A stretch of DNA of 35,230 nucleotides from Acidobacteriota bacterium (GCA_017304135.1 JAFLBB010000051.1:1-35230), one strand, 5' to 3'. Shown: positions 1-9,614, counted from the stretch's first letter. The notes: generated by a model not told the origin, from the letters alone. A program made the numbers and translations.

Positions 1-37
1 GGCGCTGCTTACAAGATGCGGTTCACCTAGCGCTCAC

Positions 38-781
38 GTGTTTTCCAAGAATCGCGACCGGCTGCTGAACGAAGAGCTGGCACGGGAGTTTTTCGCGCTG
101 GTTCTGGAGCGGGCGCAGGCGCACCTGTCCAAAGAGCACTTCACGGTGGACGGTACGCTCATCGAAGCCTGGGCTTCGCACAAGAGTTTCCAGCGCAAGG
201 ACGGCGGCTCGGACGATGGCGGGAACTTCCGCGGACAGCAACGGAAGAACGACACGCATGAATCACGCACGGACCCGGACGCCAAGCTGTACCGGAAGTC
301 CAACGGCAGCGAAGCGAAGCTGAGCTATCTGGGCCATGTGATGGTGGAGAACCGGAACGGGCTGATCGTCGAAGCGATGGTGACCGAGGCCGATGGCAAG
401 GCCGAAGCCGATGCGGCGCTGTTGATGGCTCAACACCGGCAAGCCCAGCGGGCAGGCGGGCGCATCACGCTCGGCGCCGACAAGGCGTACGACCAAGGGG
501 AACTGGTGCGAACTTTGCGTGAAATGGAAGTTACACCGCACATGGCGCAAAACGATACCCGGCGGCGAAGCTCCATCGACAGGCGCACAACGCGACATCA
601 AGGCTACGCCATGAGCCAGCGCAAAAGGCCGCTCATCGAAAAGGTCTTCGGCTGGTTGAAACCCATCGGCGGACTGAAGAAGGTGAAGCTGCGCGGGCTG
701 GAAAAGGTGGCGTGGTTGTTTCAGTTCGCGGCGGCGGCGTTCAACTTGTGGAGGATTCCGAAACTGGAGGCGGCAGCGTAA
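38..781 (+). CDS. IS5-family DDE transposase, 5' part missing
   Basis: This is the catalytic portion of a transposase that would cut and join the ends of its own insertion sequence. The catalytic acids are visible: Asp in FTVDGTLIEAW, Asp in ITLGADKAYD, and Glu in IEKVFGWLK near the C-terminus, followed by the family's usual ending with AAAAFNLWRIPKL. The frame is open to the left edge, but the residues before the GTG at 38 do not look like the family, which normally has about 100 residues before FSKNRDRLL. The N-terminal DUF772-like region is therefore outside the window or damaged, and the GTG is only a nominal start. A complete copy elsewhere could also drive the MITE at 12719. Confidence 0.8.
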   Translation: MFSKNRDRLLNEELAREFFALVLERAQAHLSKEHFTVDGTLIEAWASHKSFQRKDGGSDDGGNFRGQQRKNDTHESRTDPDAKLYRKSNGSEAKLSYLGHVMVENRNGLIVEAMVTEADGKAEADAALLMAQHRQAQRAGGRITLGADKAYDQGELVRTLREMEVTPHMAQNDTRRRSSIDRRTTRHQGYAMSQRKRPLIEKVFGWLKPIGGLKKVKLRGLEKVAWLFQFAAAAFNLWRIPKLEAAA

Positions 782-901
782 CCTTAGGACCGGCTTGCGG
801 GCAATACAGTCGCCCGCGGACCGGAATGCGACGCCCTCGAAAGCTCTCGATCCCGAGTGATCGGCTTCGGCCGGCCATGAAAGCGGCCTCGCCGGTGGCT
901 A

Positions 902-918
902 TTTCAACAAGCTCCTAG
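902..918. repeat. IS right terminal repeat plus CTAG target duplication
   Basis: The sequence TTTCAACAAGCTC at 902-914 is followed by CTAG. The same 13 bases occur at both ends of the 160-bp element at 12719-12878, each time next to CTAG, which marks this as the outer end of the insertion sequence. Confidence 0.7.
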
Positions 919-1030
919 AACGCCTGTCTACTTTCCACTGCGCCATGAGGCCGAGTCGGCACCTCATTGTCAGACCGAAGGCTCACCGCAGAGGATGGCC
1001 GAGAATTAGAGCCGAGCGACGAACTAAGAA

Positions 1031-2173
1031 CTACGAGCCGCGATTGGCAACGACGTTAACCTGGAGGCTTCCCGCCAGCCGCAGGATTCTCGAAATCAAG
1101 TCCCCTTGGAAGCGCCAGCGGGTAAAGGCGGCGGCCACCGGTTTGCTCAAGAAGATCTGGGTGACGCGATTACGGTGAGCAAATTCAACCAGTGCCTCGG
1201 CCTCATCTTCCTGGGCAGGTGCTGTCGAAATCAATCTTGTTTCGATCCTCAGCTTGCGGGCGAATTCCAGGTGCCGCTCAATAGCTTCGCGCTCGTGAGC
1301 CGGCAATCGATCTACTCCTCCTGCCGGCACGATCGCGATGGCGAAGCAATCGGCGCTCAGGTAGTCCGCCACGCGCCGTCCGCGGCGAATCAAGGCCGCG
1401 GCCGAAGGTGCGGGCGTGATGTGGATCAAGATCCGTTCACGGTCTGCATCAATGGCGGCAGCAGTATCGACCGCACCTGGATGGCCTCCCACCGCATGGT
1501 CATGGCGTTGACTGGTCTCCACCTCGTGGGCGGCCTGCCGCAAAGCCATTTCTCTTAGCGCTGCGAGCGTGGGCTCTTTGAAGAAGTTCGCCTTTGCCCG
1601 CTGCGCCTTCTCAGGAGCGTAGACGACGCCTCGATCCAGACGGTTCAACAGTGCGCCTGGAGTCAGATCGACAAGGACTAGTTCCGCAGCCCGCTTCAGC
1701 ATCCAGTCCGGTATCGTTTCGCGCACATGAATTCCAGTCATCTGGCGGATCTGATCGTTGAGGCTTTCCAGATGTTGGATATTCATCGTGGTGATGACAT
1801 CAATGCCCGCTTCGAGGAGAACCAGTACATCCTCCCAGCGCTTCGTTCGCGCGCAACCGGGGACGTTAGTGTGAGGGAATTCATCCACCAGACAGATCTC
1901 GGGCCGGCGAGCCAGGATAGCGTCTGTGTCCATCTCCTCAAACTGCCGACCGCGATACTCCAGCACTCGGCGCGGAATCTGTTCGAGCCCTTGTGTCTTG
2001 GCAATGGTGTCGGCGCGGCCGTGCGGTTCAAAATAGCCGATGACTACGTCTCGGCCGGCAGCCTTTAGCTGCTGCCCTTCATCCAGCATCCGGAACGTCT
2101 TGCCCACGCCCGCTGCGTAGCCAAGGACAATCTTGAGCCTCCCGCCCTCAGGCACTGCCGATTCGAACGCCAT
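1031..2173 (-). CDS. kdpD: KdpD N-terminal sensor half (copy 1, intact motifs)
   Basis: This is a free-standing KdpD N-terminal half, a cytoplasmic domain that tunes the Kdp histidine kinase to potassium and ATP. It has a Walker A motif (GYAAGVGKT) near residue 20, a Walker B-like CLVDEFPHTN near residue 95, the TTMNIQHLESLND segment, and a C-terminal Usp-like domain from about residue 245. It lacks transmembrane and kinase domains, which are encoded separately at 10361-11839. The ATG at 2173 is preferred because AAGGGTGAG lies just upstream; a GTG at 2182 would instead overlap the stop of the preceding gene. It is the last gene of the locus. The family is clear; that it acts with the split kinase is inferred. 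Confidence 0.85.
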   Translation of the reverse strand: MAFESAVPEGGRLKIVLGYAAGVGKTFRMLDEGQQLKAAGRDVVIGYFEPHGRADTIAKTQGLEQIPRRVLEYRGRQFEEMDTDAILARRPEICLVDEFPHTNVPGCARTKRWEDVLVLLEAGIDVITTMNIQHLESLNDQIRQMTGIHVRETIPDWMLKRAAELVLVDLTPGALLNRLDRGVVYAPEKAQRAKANFFKEPTLAALREMALRQAAHEVETSQRHDHAVGGHPGAVDTAAAIDADRERILIHITPAPSAAALIRRGRRVADYLSADCFAIAIVPAGGVDRLPAHEREAIERHLEFARKLRIETRLISTAPAQEDEAEALVEFAHRNRVTQIFLSKPVAAAFTRWRFQGDLISRILRLAGSLQVNVVANRGS

Positions 2174-2178
2174 ATTGC

Positions 2179-3300
2179 TCACCCTTCCCGGCGGACCGGG
2201 GCGTTCGGGAAGACCCGCACATCGAGGCCATTAGATTCGGCGATCAGTCGCTCTACTGGATTGGGCCGGAATCGCTGCAAGAATCCAGTTCGCTGGCTGT
2301 GCCCGACAAACACTTGCGTGATGCCGTGCTCTTCGCCAAAGCGCAAGACGGTCCTAACGAAATCATCGCCGCGAAGCACCTCGATGTGGGCATTAGCCTG
2401 GCGAGCAAGCTGCAAATGACGGTCCAGCGCGGAACGGTCCTCCGGCGAGAGTTCGTCTTGCTCAAAGTAGACAACGAATAGGTCGCCATGAAAGCGGTCG
2501 GCCTGTCTGCGCCCACGCGCGATCATCAATTCTGCGTTGGACCGCGGCGTGACGCACACCAGCACGCGCTCCTGAGCACCATAGGTGTGTTCAATACCGT
2601 GACGCTTGAGGTACTCATCCAATTGCGCCTCCACTACTTCGGCCGCGAGCAGCAGAGCGATCTCACGCAATCCGGAGAGCTGACGTTCCATCGTAAACGC
2701 ATCCACTCCTCCGAAGGCGCCCGTCCGCGCGCGGTGGATGCAATATTCGGGGGGCGAGTCCACTACCTCGATGTCGTCGGCAGTTCGCAGAAACGACTCG
2801 GGAACTGAATCTCCCACCCGCTTCCCTCGAATTCGTTCCACCTCGTCTTGTCTCTCGCGAACATATTGTAGATTGATGGTCGTGATCACCGAAACTCCAG
2901 CGTTCAGTAACTGTTCTACATCCTGCCATCGTTCGGCGTTGGCCCCTCCGGGTGGATTGCGATAGGCGAGACCATCAATCAGGCACACCTCCGGCTGCCG
3001 CCGCACAATGGCCGCGACGTCCAGGCAGGGCGAACCAAGGTCACGACGCAGCGGAATTACTTCCAAGCCATCAAGCAGTCGTGTGACTTCCGCCTCAGTG
3101 TCGGGCTGCACAGCGCCAACGACCACATCTTGTCCTCGCATCTTTCGACGGCGTCCCTCATCAAGCATGCGAAACGACTTCCCCACGCCAGACGCATAGC
3201 CCAGAAAGATCTTCAGTCGCCCGCGCCGGTCATGGAGCTCCTCCGCTTCCACCCGCCGCAGCAGTTCGTCAGGACTCGGGCGCTTCTGGTCGTCCGTCAT
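2179..3300 (-). CDS. KdpD N-terminal sensor half (copy 2, degenerate Walker B)
   Basis: This second KdpD-type N-terminal protein of 373 residues has the same layout as its neighbour. Walker A (GYASGVGKS) is kept near residue 35 and a Usp-like domain occupies roughly residues 245-370. The segment that is DEFPHTN in copy 1 reads DGLAYRN here, so the Glu after the Walker B Asp and the conserved His are both gone, and QHLESLND has become QYVRERQD. Nucleotide binding may persist, but normal signalling is doubtful; a regulatory paralogue is the likeliest role (inference). The start overlaps the stop of the lipoprotein gene as ATGA, indicating translational coupling. The tandem pair suggests duplication and divergence. 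Confidence 0.8.
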   Translation of the reverse strand: MTDDQKRPSPDELLRRVEAEELHDRRGRLKIFLGYASGVGKSFRMLDEGRRRKMRGQDVVVGAVQPDTEAEVTRLLDGLEVIPLRRDLGSPCLDVAAIVRRQPEVCLIDGLAYRNPPGGANAERWQDVEQLLNAGVSVITTINLQYVRERQDEVERIRGKRVGDSVPESFLRTADDIEVVDSPPEYCIHRARTGAFGGVDAFTMERQLSGLREIALLLAAEVVEAQLDEYLKRHGIEHTYGAQERVLVCVTPRSNAELMIARGRRQADRFHGDLFVVYFEQDELSPEDRSALDRHLQLARQANAHIEVLRGDDFVRTVLRFGEEHGITQVFVGHSQRTGFLQRFRPNPVERLIAESNGLDVRVFPNAPVRREG

Positions 3301-3638
3301 TGCTTGGGACTCGCCCCGATCTCACGATCTTCCACTATGGTCAGCGTCCAGCGCGCTTCCCCTGAAGCAGAGGATGCTGAGCGTTCTACGCGGCATGTCA
3401 GTTGTCGCCTTGCGCCCGCGCGTCCGCCGGACGAGATCTCCGCTCGGACCACCCAGCTGCCGGAACCGCTTCCGAGTTCGATCAGCCGCACTTGGTCTTC
3501 GTTCACCCGGTACCGCTCGATCAGTTCGGCCGTAACGGCGTGGCGTACCGACTGCTCATCGGTTCGGATGCAACTGCTGGCGATCAGCATACTCAGTACA
3601 AGCGCACCAATTGTCCGAATTCTGTCAGCATTCCCCAT
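3297..3638 (-). CDS. Small kdp-linked lipoprotein, function unknown
   Basis: A 113-residue protein with a signal peptide ending in a lipobox (LIASSC, Cys near residue 23), so it should be exported and lipid-anchored. The mature part is short, soluble and strongly charged, with no domain I recognise. It sits 3 bp after the porin gene and overlaps the next KdpD-type gene by ATGA, so it is almost certainly translated as part of the kdp operon. Its place between an outer-membrane porin and two potassium-sensor proteins suggests an envelope role linked to potassium or osmotic stress, but nothing in the sequence proves this. Confidence 0.65.
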   Translation of the reverse strand: MGNADRIRTIGALVLSMLIASSCIRTDEQSVRHAVTAELIERYRVNEDQVRLIELGSGSGSWVVRAEISSGGRAGARRQLTCRVERSASSASGEARWTLTIVEDREIGASPKQ

Positions 3639-3641
3639 GAC

Positions 3642-4964
3642 TCACCATCCACCGCTCTTCGCCCCAAACCACCACGGCAGCCCGACTGTCAGCGTGCTCT
3701 GGTACTGGCTCAATTCGCCCGTGATTCGGCGAAGGAAGAACGGGACATTCGAGAAGTCTCTGCGATACTCCTGCCGCGCCTCGAAGCCTTCCGCGGGCCG
3801 GTAGCCCATGGTGGAGGTGAGATCGTTCAATCTCTGAGAAACGCCACGGAATAACCCAGCGTTGTCGTTCAGTCGGGTGTAGCGTTGGCCAAAATATGCC
3901 TTCCGGGGGAGTTGATATCGAAGGTACCCGGCACCGCCTGTCACGATCTGGGCTGGCCCGGACGTTTCCACGCGATTCACGACATAGTCAAACTCGCCGC
4001 CCAGGGTTAGGCGCGACATCGCATTCCACAGTGAGTAGGTGTCCATCAACTGGAACCTGCCTCGCGGGACCGGACGAACCGGAGTAGCCGCCAGGCCTGG
4101 CTGCGTGGACAACGAAGGTAGCCCGGGATTCAGCACTGGAAGCAGATCACGTTGCTCCTGGCCGTTGTAGTAGTTCACTGTCCACGTGACACTCTTGGAA
4201 GGCTTGATAACTGCTTGGCCCAACTGAGACTTGAATCCATTGAAGTCTTCGGTTTGGTTGGCGCCGTTTACCAGCCAATAGGACAGACTCAGCCGGTCGT
4301 TGACCGGAAGCACCGCTCGAACGCCCATATGGTAAAACGGCAGGAAGTTAAAGAAATAGCTGCGCGAGTAGTTGATCTGGTCCTTTGTGTCATTTCCTTC
4401 TGGACCCAACGCGCTGGCCCACTTGCCAAAGTCCATGGTCAGCCCTTTGTGGATCGGCGCGACGTAGGTTCCGTAGGCCTGGAAGAGGTTCCGGTAAACC
4501 TGAGGACGGGGTTCGTTCTGCGCGCCGCCTTGTAGTGTTTTCGTAGCCTGCCCGAACATGAGGTCCATTCGGTGGCCCCATCGCCGCGCAGCATTCGGAT
4601 TCCGTCCCAGCACCAATCCGGTTTGGTTGATGCTGAGATTGTTGGCCGTGGCATCGTAAGCGCGCAAGGGGTTGATACGGCCCAACGGGCGATTGGTGTT
4701 CCACAAGTAGTATCCATCGAAGTAGAAGTTCGCGGCTGAGTCCTTCCACCAGGACTCTTGCTCAGGTGGAGGCGCCGGATTCTCCGCAACGGGCACGGTG
4801 GCTGGCGCATCCACTGGAACGGCCACAACCCCCAAGCGCTTCTCCAGCGCAGCGAGGCGAGCCTCCAATGCTGCGATCTTCTCGAGTAGAAACGTTTCAC
4901 GGTCCGACTGGCCCAAGCAGGCACTGGCCGCGAAAGAAACTAGAAGAAAGATGCGGATCAACAT
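3642..4964 (-). CDS. Outer-membrane beta-barrel porin (BBP2/OmpL-like) in the kdp operon
   Basis: A 440-residue protein with an N-terminal signal peptide, a short heptad-like coiled coil (LLEKIAALEARLAALEKRL), a Pro-rich linker, and then a long barrel of alternating amphipathic strands ending in aromatic residues (WWFGAKSGGW). This is the layout of the 'putative beta-barrel porin-2' family; the coiled coil probably places it at the periplasmic or peptidoglycan side. It starts 14 bp after kdpC and precedes the lipoprotein gene by 3 bp, so it is co-transcribed with the potassium pump. A general or cation-permeable pore feeding periplasmic potassium to KdpFABC is a reasonable inference; substrate specificity cannot be read from sequence. 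Confidence 0.75.
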   Translation of the reverse strand: MLIRIFLLVSFAASACLGQSDRETFLLEKIAALEARLAALEKRLGVVAVPVDAPATVPVAENPAPPPEQESWWKDSAANFYFDGYYLWNTNRPLGRINPLRAYDATANNLSINQTGLVLGRNPNAARRWGHRMDLMFGQATKTLQGGAQNEPRPQVYRNLFQAYGTYVAPIHKGLTMDFGKWASALGPEGNDTKDQINYSRSYFFNFLPFYHMGVRAVLPVNDRLSLSYWLVNGANQTEDFNGFKSQLGQAVIKPSKSVTWTVNYYNGQEQRDLLPVLNPGLPSLSTQPGLAATPVRPVPRGRFQLMDTYSLWNAMSRLTLGGEFDYVVNRVETSGPAQIVTGGAGYLRYQLPRKAYFGQRYTRLNDNAGLFRGVSQRLNDLTSTMGYRPAEGFEARQEYRRDFSNVPFFLRRITGELSQYQSTLTVGLPWWFGAKSGGW

Positions 4965-4978
4965 GGTCCTACACCAAG

Positions 4979-5560
4979 CTACTTCGTTGGCAACACACGG
5001 TCCAACTCAAGATTCAGAAGGAGCACGTTGACGCGGGGCTCACCGAGGAAGCCAAGATCCCGGCTTTCAGTGAAGCGGACCAGCATCTCTTTAACTTGTT
5101 CGATTGAAACAGATCGAGAGCGAGCGACTCGCTCCACTTGCATCCGAGCGGCAGCAGGGCTGATGTGCGGATCAAGACCACTGGCGCTCGCGGTCGCCAG
5201 ATCCGCGGGCCACTCTCCCTGATGGGAAGGGTTCTGCGCCTGAAGCTTGGCCACCGTTGCCTTCACTCGATCCATCAGCTTCTGGCTGGTGGGCCCGAGG
5301 TTCGAGCCTCCGGACGACGCCGCATCGTAGCCGTCGATTCCCGCAGCCGAAGGCCTGGGATGAAAGTACTCGGGCCGCGCAAAGCTCTGCCCGATAAGGG
5401 CCGAACCCACCACCCTGCCGTTGCGTACAATCAGGCTTCCGTTGGCCTGCGCCGAAAACAGCGTCTGGCAAAGAGCAGTCACCACTCCTGGATAGATCAT
5501 GCCTGTCAAAACGGTCAGTGCCAGGGTCATTCGGAAGCCTGGCAATAGTTGATTCCACAT
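4979..5560 (-). CDS. kdpC: Potassium-transporting ATPase subunit KdpC
   Basis: KdpC is the small single-span subunit that stabilises the KdpFABC complex and supports ATP binding by KdpB. The 193-residue product begins MWNQLLPGFRMTLALTVLTGMIYPG, giving one N-terminal membrane helix, and then shows the family segments GSALIGQSF, YFHPRPSA, SGGSNLGPTS and SGLDPHISPAAA in order. The ATG at 5560 is chosen because AAGGAG lies 6-7 nt upstream; a longer in-frame ATG at 5590 falls inside kdpB and has no such support. It follows kdpB by 10 bp. Nothing appears missing. Confidence 0.96.
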   Translation of the reverse strand: MWNQLLPGFRMTLALTVLTGMIYPGVVTALCQTLFSAQANGSLIVRNGRVVGSALIGQSFARPEYFHPRPSAAGIDGYDAASSGGSNLGPTSQKLMDRVKATVAKLQAQNPSHQGEWPADLATASASGLDPHISPAAARMQVERVARSRSVSIEQVKEMLVRFTESRDLGFLGEPRVNVLLLNLELDRVLPTK

Positions 5561-5570
5561 GGATGTCTCC

Positions 5571-7661
5571 TTAAGCCCAGCCGAGTGCATGCACCAGGCG
5601 ATCGATCAACCAAATGGCCGGGAACGGCACAACGAGGCCACCCAAGCCATACACAAGCAGATTGCGCCGCAGCAGCGCATCCGCCGAACCCGCGCGATAC
5701 TTCACGCCGCGCAGCGCGAGCGGCACCAGCGCAATGATGATCAGTGCATTGAAGATCACCGCTGCGAGAACGGCGCTCTTGGGATTGTTGAGACCCATCA
5801 CATTCAGCGCGCAAAGCGCCGGATAGGTGGCCATGAACATGGCGGGAATGATGGCGAAGTACTTCGCCACATCGTTGGCGATGGAAAACGTCGTCAAAGC
5901 GCCGCGGGTGATGAGCAGTTGCTTACCAATGGCCACCACTTCAATCAGCTTCGTGGGGTTCGAATCGAGGTCCACCATGTTGCCAGCCTCCTTCGCCGCC
6001 ATGGTTCCGGTATTCATGGCGAGCCCGACATCGGCTTGCGCCAAGGCGGGCGCGTCATTCGTGCCGTCGCCGGTCATCGCCACCAGGCGGCCTTCGGCCT
6101 GCTCCTTCTTGATGTAGTTCAGCTTGTCGGCGGGCGACGCCTGCGCGAGAAAGTTGTCCACGCCGGCCTCGGCGGCAATGGCCGCAGCCGTCAACGGATT
6201 GTCACCCGTGATCATCACGGTTTGAATCCCCATGCGGCGGAGTTGGGCGAGGCGTTCCTTCATGCCGCCTTTCACTACATCCTTAAGATGAATCACGCCC
6301 AGTGCCCGCTGACCATTGGCCACAGCCAGCGGCGTGCCGCCTTGACGGGAAATCCGCTCGGCGATTTCCTTCAAGTCGTCCGGAACCGTGCCGCCCTGCT
6401 CCCGCACAAACTGCACGATCGAATCCGTTGCGCCCTTGCGAAGACGGTCGGAATTGATGTCCACTCCGCTCATCCGGGTGTATGCGGAAAACGGGATAAA
6501 GTGAGCTTCGTGCTGCGCGAGTTCGCGGCCACGCAGGCCGTACTTCTCCTTCGCCAGCACAACTACGGAACGCCCTTCCGGGGTTTCATCGGCAAGGCTC
6601 GATAGCTGGGCCGCCTCGGCCAGTTCGGTATCACTCACGCCCTGCACGGGAAGAAACTCGACTGCCTGGCGGTTGCCGATGGTGAGCGTACCTGTCTTGT
6701 CGAGCAGCAGCGTATTCACATCGCCCGATGCCTCCACGGCTTTACCGCTCATGGCCAGAACGTTGTGCTGCATCACCCGATCCATGCCGGCGATGCCAAT
6801 GGCGGACAAAAGGCCTCCAATGGTCGTCGGGATCAGGCAGACAAGCAGAGAGACTAGCACTGCGACGCTCGGCACGGCACCGGAGCCAGCCGCCGTAGCG
6901 CTGTACTGTGAGAACGGCTGCAACGTAACCACCGCAAGCAGAAAAATCAAAGTCAGGCCGGCAATCAGGATGTTCAGCGCAATCTCATTGGGAGTCTTGT
7001 GACGCTCCGCGCCTTCCACTAGCGCGATCATGCGATCCAGAAATGTCTCGCCGGGATTCGACGTAATCCGGATCTTGATCTCGTCCGACAAAACCCGCGT
7101 GCCGCCAGTCACCGCCGACCGGTCGCCACCCGATTCGCGAATCACCGGGGCGCTCTCTCCGGTAATAACGGACTCATCGACGGTAGCGATGCCGTCGACC
7201 ACCTCGCCGTCCCCAGGGATAATGTCACCCGCTTCGCAGATCACGATGTCGCCCGCGCGCAACTGTGACGCCGCGACCTTCTCGGAATGGCCATTCGAGA
7301 GCATTCGCTTTGCTATGGAATCCGTCTTTGTCTTTCGCAAGCTATCAGCCTGCGCTTTGCCGCGTGCTTCCGCCATCGCTTCAGCGAAATTCGCAAATAG
7401 CACTGTGAACCAGAGCCAAAGCGCGATCTGGATATTGAAGCTGAACTCGCTGGACCCGGTAGCCACATCGCGGGCGAGCAGAACCGTGGTCATCAACGCG
7501 CCAACTTCCACAACGAAGATCACCGGATTCTTCGCGAGTGTCATGGGGTTCAGCTTGCGGAAGGATTCCCCAATTGCGCGCCGCAGAATGTCACCATCGA
7601 ACAGTGGTCGCGACTTGGCCAGCTTTTGCGGTAACAGATCCGCTGACATTTCGTTCTGCAT
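5571..7661 (-). CDS. kdpB: Potassium-transporting P-type ATPase subunit KdpB
   Basis: KdpB hydrolyses ATP to drive high-affinity potassium uptake through KdpA. The 696-residue protein carries the P-type ATPase motifs: TGES near residue 168, the phosphorylated Asp near residue 321 in DKTGTLT, and [18 protein letters not shown] in the hinge. Membrane helices lie at about residues 45-95, 230-285 and in the C-terminal third. Length matches the family (about 680). It starts 2 bp after the kdpA stop, so the two are translated together. All catalytic residues I checked are intact, so the pump should be functional. Confidence 0.97.
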   Translation of the reverse strand: MQNEMSADLLPQKLAKSRPLFDGDILRRAIGESFRKLNPMTLAKNPVIFVVEVGALMTTVLLARDVATGSSEFSFNIQIALWLWFTVLFANFAEAMAEARGKAQADSLRKTKTDSIAKRMLSNGHSEKVAASQLRAGDIVICEAGDIIPGDGEVVDGIATVDESVITGESAPVIRESGGDRSAVTGGTRVLSDEIKIRITSNPGETFLDRMIALVEGAERHKTPNEIALNILIAGLTLIFLLAVVTLQPFSQYSATAAGSGAVPSVAVLVSLLVCLIPTTIGGLLSAIGIAGMDRVMQHNVLAMSGKAVEASGDVNTLLLDKTGTLTIGNRQAVEFLPVQGVSDTELAEAAQLSSLADETPEGRSVVVLAKEKYGLRGRELAQHEAHFIPFSAYTRMSGVDINSDRLRKGATDSIVQFVREQGGTVPDDLKEIAERISRQGGTPLAVANGQRALGVIHLKDVVKGGMKERLAQLRRMGIQTVMITGDNPLTAAAIAAEAGVDNFLAQASPADKLNYIKKEQAEGRLVAMTGDGTNDAPALAQADVGLAMNTGTMAAKEAGNMVDLDSNPTKLIEVVAIGKQLLITRGALTTFSIANDVAKYFAIIPAMFMATYPALCALNVMGLNNPKSAVLAAVIFNALIIIALVPLALRGVKYRAGSADALLRRNLLVYGLGGLVVPFPAIWLIDRLVHALGWA

Positions 7662-7663
7662 GG

Positions 7664-9409
7664 CTAGAAGCGTCCCCCTTGCTGCATCAAGAAGTGCTCG
7701 ACCACCGGACTCAGTGACAGCGCCGGGAAGAACGTCAACGCACCAATAATGATCACCGTGCCAACCAGCAGGCCGACAAACAACGGACCATGCGTCGGCA
7801 AGGTGCCGGTGGTCACCGCCAGACGCTTCTTCCCCGCCAGACTCCCTGCAACCGCCAGCATCGGAATGATGATTAGAAAGCGGCCGACCAGCATCGCAAC
7901 GCCGAGCGTCAGGTTATACCAAGGCGTGTTCGCACTCAGTCCAGCAAACGCGCTGCCGTTGTTTCCCGCAGCGCTCGAGTACGCATAGAGGACCTCGGCG
8001 AACCCATGAGGACCTGCGTTGTTCAGGTTGCCGGTCGCGGGGCCGTAGCCGGCATTCCAGTACGAATCCTTGGAGAAGCTGACAACTGACGACGCGCCCG
8101 TGAATAGCAGGATGGCCGCTGATGTCGCAATCAAGGCGAGCATGGCCATTTTCACTTCTTTGCCTTCGATCTTCTTGCCAAGGTACTCAGGAGTCCGGCC
8201 CACCATCAGGCCGGCAATAAACACAGCGAGAATGGCGAACAAGAGCATGCCATAGAGGCCAGCGCCGGCGCCACCGAAGATCACCTCGCCGCTTTGCATG
8301 TTGAACAGCGTCGCCAACCCGCCCAGCGGCGTGAAGCTATCATGCATTCCGATGACTGCGCCGCAACTGGCGGCGGTGGTGATGGCGGCAAACAACGATG
8401 TCGTCGCAATCCCGAACCGCGTCTCTTTGCCTTCCCAATTTCCGTCGGCGGCGGCGAGGCCTAAGCGCGTCAGGTTCGGATTTCCGGACTGTTCGGCCGC
8501 GTAGATCACGAACACTCCGGCGAGAAACAGGATGCTCATGGCGGCAAAGAGTGCCCATCCCTGCCGTTGGTCTCCGACCATTCGTCCGAATGTGTAGGTC
8601 AACCCTGCCGGGATTAGAAAGATCATGAGCATCTGCACAAAGTTCGTGAGTGGTGTCGGGTTTTCGAATGGATGCGCCGAGTTGGCGTTAAAGAAGCCGC
8701 CGCCGTTGGTGCCAACCATCTTGATGGCTTCCTGCGACGCCACTGGGCCCTGCGCGATCACTTGCTCTTTTCCTTCAACAGTTGTCGCCGTGGTGTATCC
8801 GCTGAAGGTCTGGATCACGCCTTGCGAGCAGAAGAACAAGGCGCCAGCCAGCGATAGCGGCAGAAACAGATACACTACCGCCCGCGTCAGATCCACCCAG
8901 AAGTTGCCAATCGTCTTTTCCTGCTGCCGGGCAAGGCCTCGAATCAGCGCAATCGCGATCGCCACACCCGCAGCGGCAGAAGCGAAGTTCTGCACCGTGA
9001 GAGCCGACATTTGCACGAGATAGCTCATCGTGGTCTCGCCCGCGTATGCTTGCCAGTTGGTGTTCGTAGTGAAGCTGACTGCCGTGTTGAAAGCCAGGTC
9101 TGGGGTGGCGCTCGACAGTTTCTGCGGATTCAGCGGGAGCGCCGCCTGCATCCGTTGCAGGAGATACACGAAGAGGAAACTGAAGAAGCTGAAGGAGAGC
9201 AAGCTTCCGGCATACGCTGTCCAGCGCTGCTCTGTATCCTCCGTTACACCCACCAGCCGGTAGAGCCCTTTCTCCAAGGGCCGAAGCAGCGGGTGTGCGA
9301 AGGTTCTTTCACCGGCGAAGACGCGGGCCATATACGCGCCCATCGGCTTGGCTATGGCGAGGACCGCAAGGAAATACAAGGCGATCTGCAGAACACCGTT
9401 CGACGTCAT
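7664..9409 (-). CDS. kdpA: Potassium-transporting ATPase potassium-binding subunit KdpA
   Basis: KdpA is the channel-like subunit that selects potassium. The 581-residue membrane protein contains the selectivity-loop segments in order: SFTTNTNWQ near residue 112, [20 protein letters not shown] near residue 230, the [18 protein letters not shown] region near residue 350, and [14 protein letters not shown] near residue 375. About ten hydrophobic segments are visible. Length is typical (about 560-580). It begins 1 bp after the kdpF stop and is followed directly by kdpB. Confidence 0.97.
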   Translation of the reverse strand: MTSNGVLQIALYFLAVLAIAKPMGAYMARVFAGERTFAHPLLRPLEKGLYRLVGVTEDTEQRWTAYAGSLLSFSFFSFLFVYLLQRMQAALPLNPQKLSSATPDLAFNTAVSFTTNTNWQAYAGETTMSYLVQMSALTVQNFASAAAGVAIAIALIRGLARQQEKTIGNFWVDLTRAVVYLFLPLSLAGALFFCSQGVIQTFSGYTTATTVEGKEQVIAQGPVASQEAIKMVGTNGGGFFNANSAHPFENPTPLTNFVQMLMIFLIPAGLTYTFGRMVGDQRQGWALFAAMSILFLAGVFVIYAAEQSGNPNLTRLGLAAADGNWEGKETRFGIATTSLFAAITTAASCGAVIGMHDSFTPLGGLATLFNMQSGEVIFGGAGAGLYGMLLFAILAVFIAGLMVGRTPEYLGKKIEGKEVKMAMLALIATSAAILLFTGASSVVSFSKDSYWNAGYGPATGNLNNAGPHGFAEVLYAYSSAAGNNGSAFAGLSANTPWYNLTLGVAMLVGRFLIIIPMLAVAGSLAGKKRLAVTTGTLPTHGPLFVGLLVGTVIIIGALTFFPALSLSPVVEHFLMQQGGRF

Positions 9410-9410
9410 G

Positions 9411-9494
9411 TTAGAACTTCTCCGGTTTCAGAAGCGCGTAGATCAGGTAAAGGAACAGCAGGGCAGCACATGCCGCTGCGAGCAGGTAGTCCAT
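9411..9494 (-). CDS. kdpF: Small Kdp subunit KdpF
   Basis: This 27-residue ORF reads [22 protein letters not shown] and ends KPEKF, a single hydrophobic helix with the charged C-terminal tail typical of KdpF. KdpF stabilises the KdpA-KdpB-KdpC complex in the membrane. Its ATG at 9494 is preceded by AAAGGA about 9 nt away, and its TAA lies 1 bp before the kdpA start. Position, length and the LL(K/R)PE(K/R)F ending together make the call; the gene is too short for routine gene finders. Confidence 0.93.
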   Translation of the reverse strand: MDYLLAAACAALLFLYLIYALLKPEKF

Positions 9495-9509
9495 GGCGAT
9501 TGGGTCCTT

Positions 9510-9593
9510 TTACAGTTCGTCGCAGGCTTTCGCAAACTGCCAGCAGCCTGCAAAAAAGGCCAGGGCGAGAAAAAAATACAACAGATCAGGCAT
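9510..9593 (-). CDS. 27-residue membrane peptide at the head of the kdp transport genes
   Basis: The ORF reads MPDLLYFFLALAFFAGCWQF and then AKACDEL before a TAA. It is one hydrophobic segment followed by a short charged tail, the same size as KdpF but different in sequence. GGAG lies about 10 nt before its ATG, and its stop is 15 bp before kdpF. It is the first ORF after the phased operator at 9630-9671, so it would be the first product of the transport operon. Small unnamed ORFs of this type occur ahead of kdpF in other bacteria (recalled, not checked). A second accessory subunit of the pump, or a leader peptide, is possible; it is easily missed in annotation. Confidence 0.7.
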   Translation of the reverse strand: MPDLLYFFLALAFFAGCWQFAKACDEL

Positions 9594-9614
9594 GAAGTCG
9601 CATCTCCACTCACG

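Larger units (their letters stand above)
1..918 (+). mobile_element. Right-hand part of an IS5-superfamily insertion sequence
   Basis: The window opens inside an insertion sequence. It holds most of a DDE transposase (38-781), about 120 bp of non-coding right end, and a terminal repeat that finishes at 914, followed by CTAG at 915-918. The same terminal bases and CTAG flank a complete 160-bp element at 12719-12878, so CTAG is taken as the target duplication. The left end is outside the window. Family placement rests on the transposase motifs; the terminal repeat and CTAG are read directly. Confidence 0.75.

Noticed and set aside
945..964. Hairpin (GCCGA/TCGGC with GAGG/CCTC) past the end of the kdp operon
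   Set aside because: Imperfect, short and without a T-run; too weak to call a terminator.
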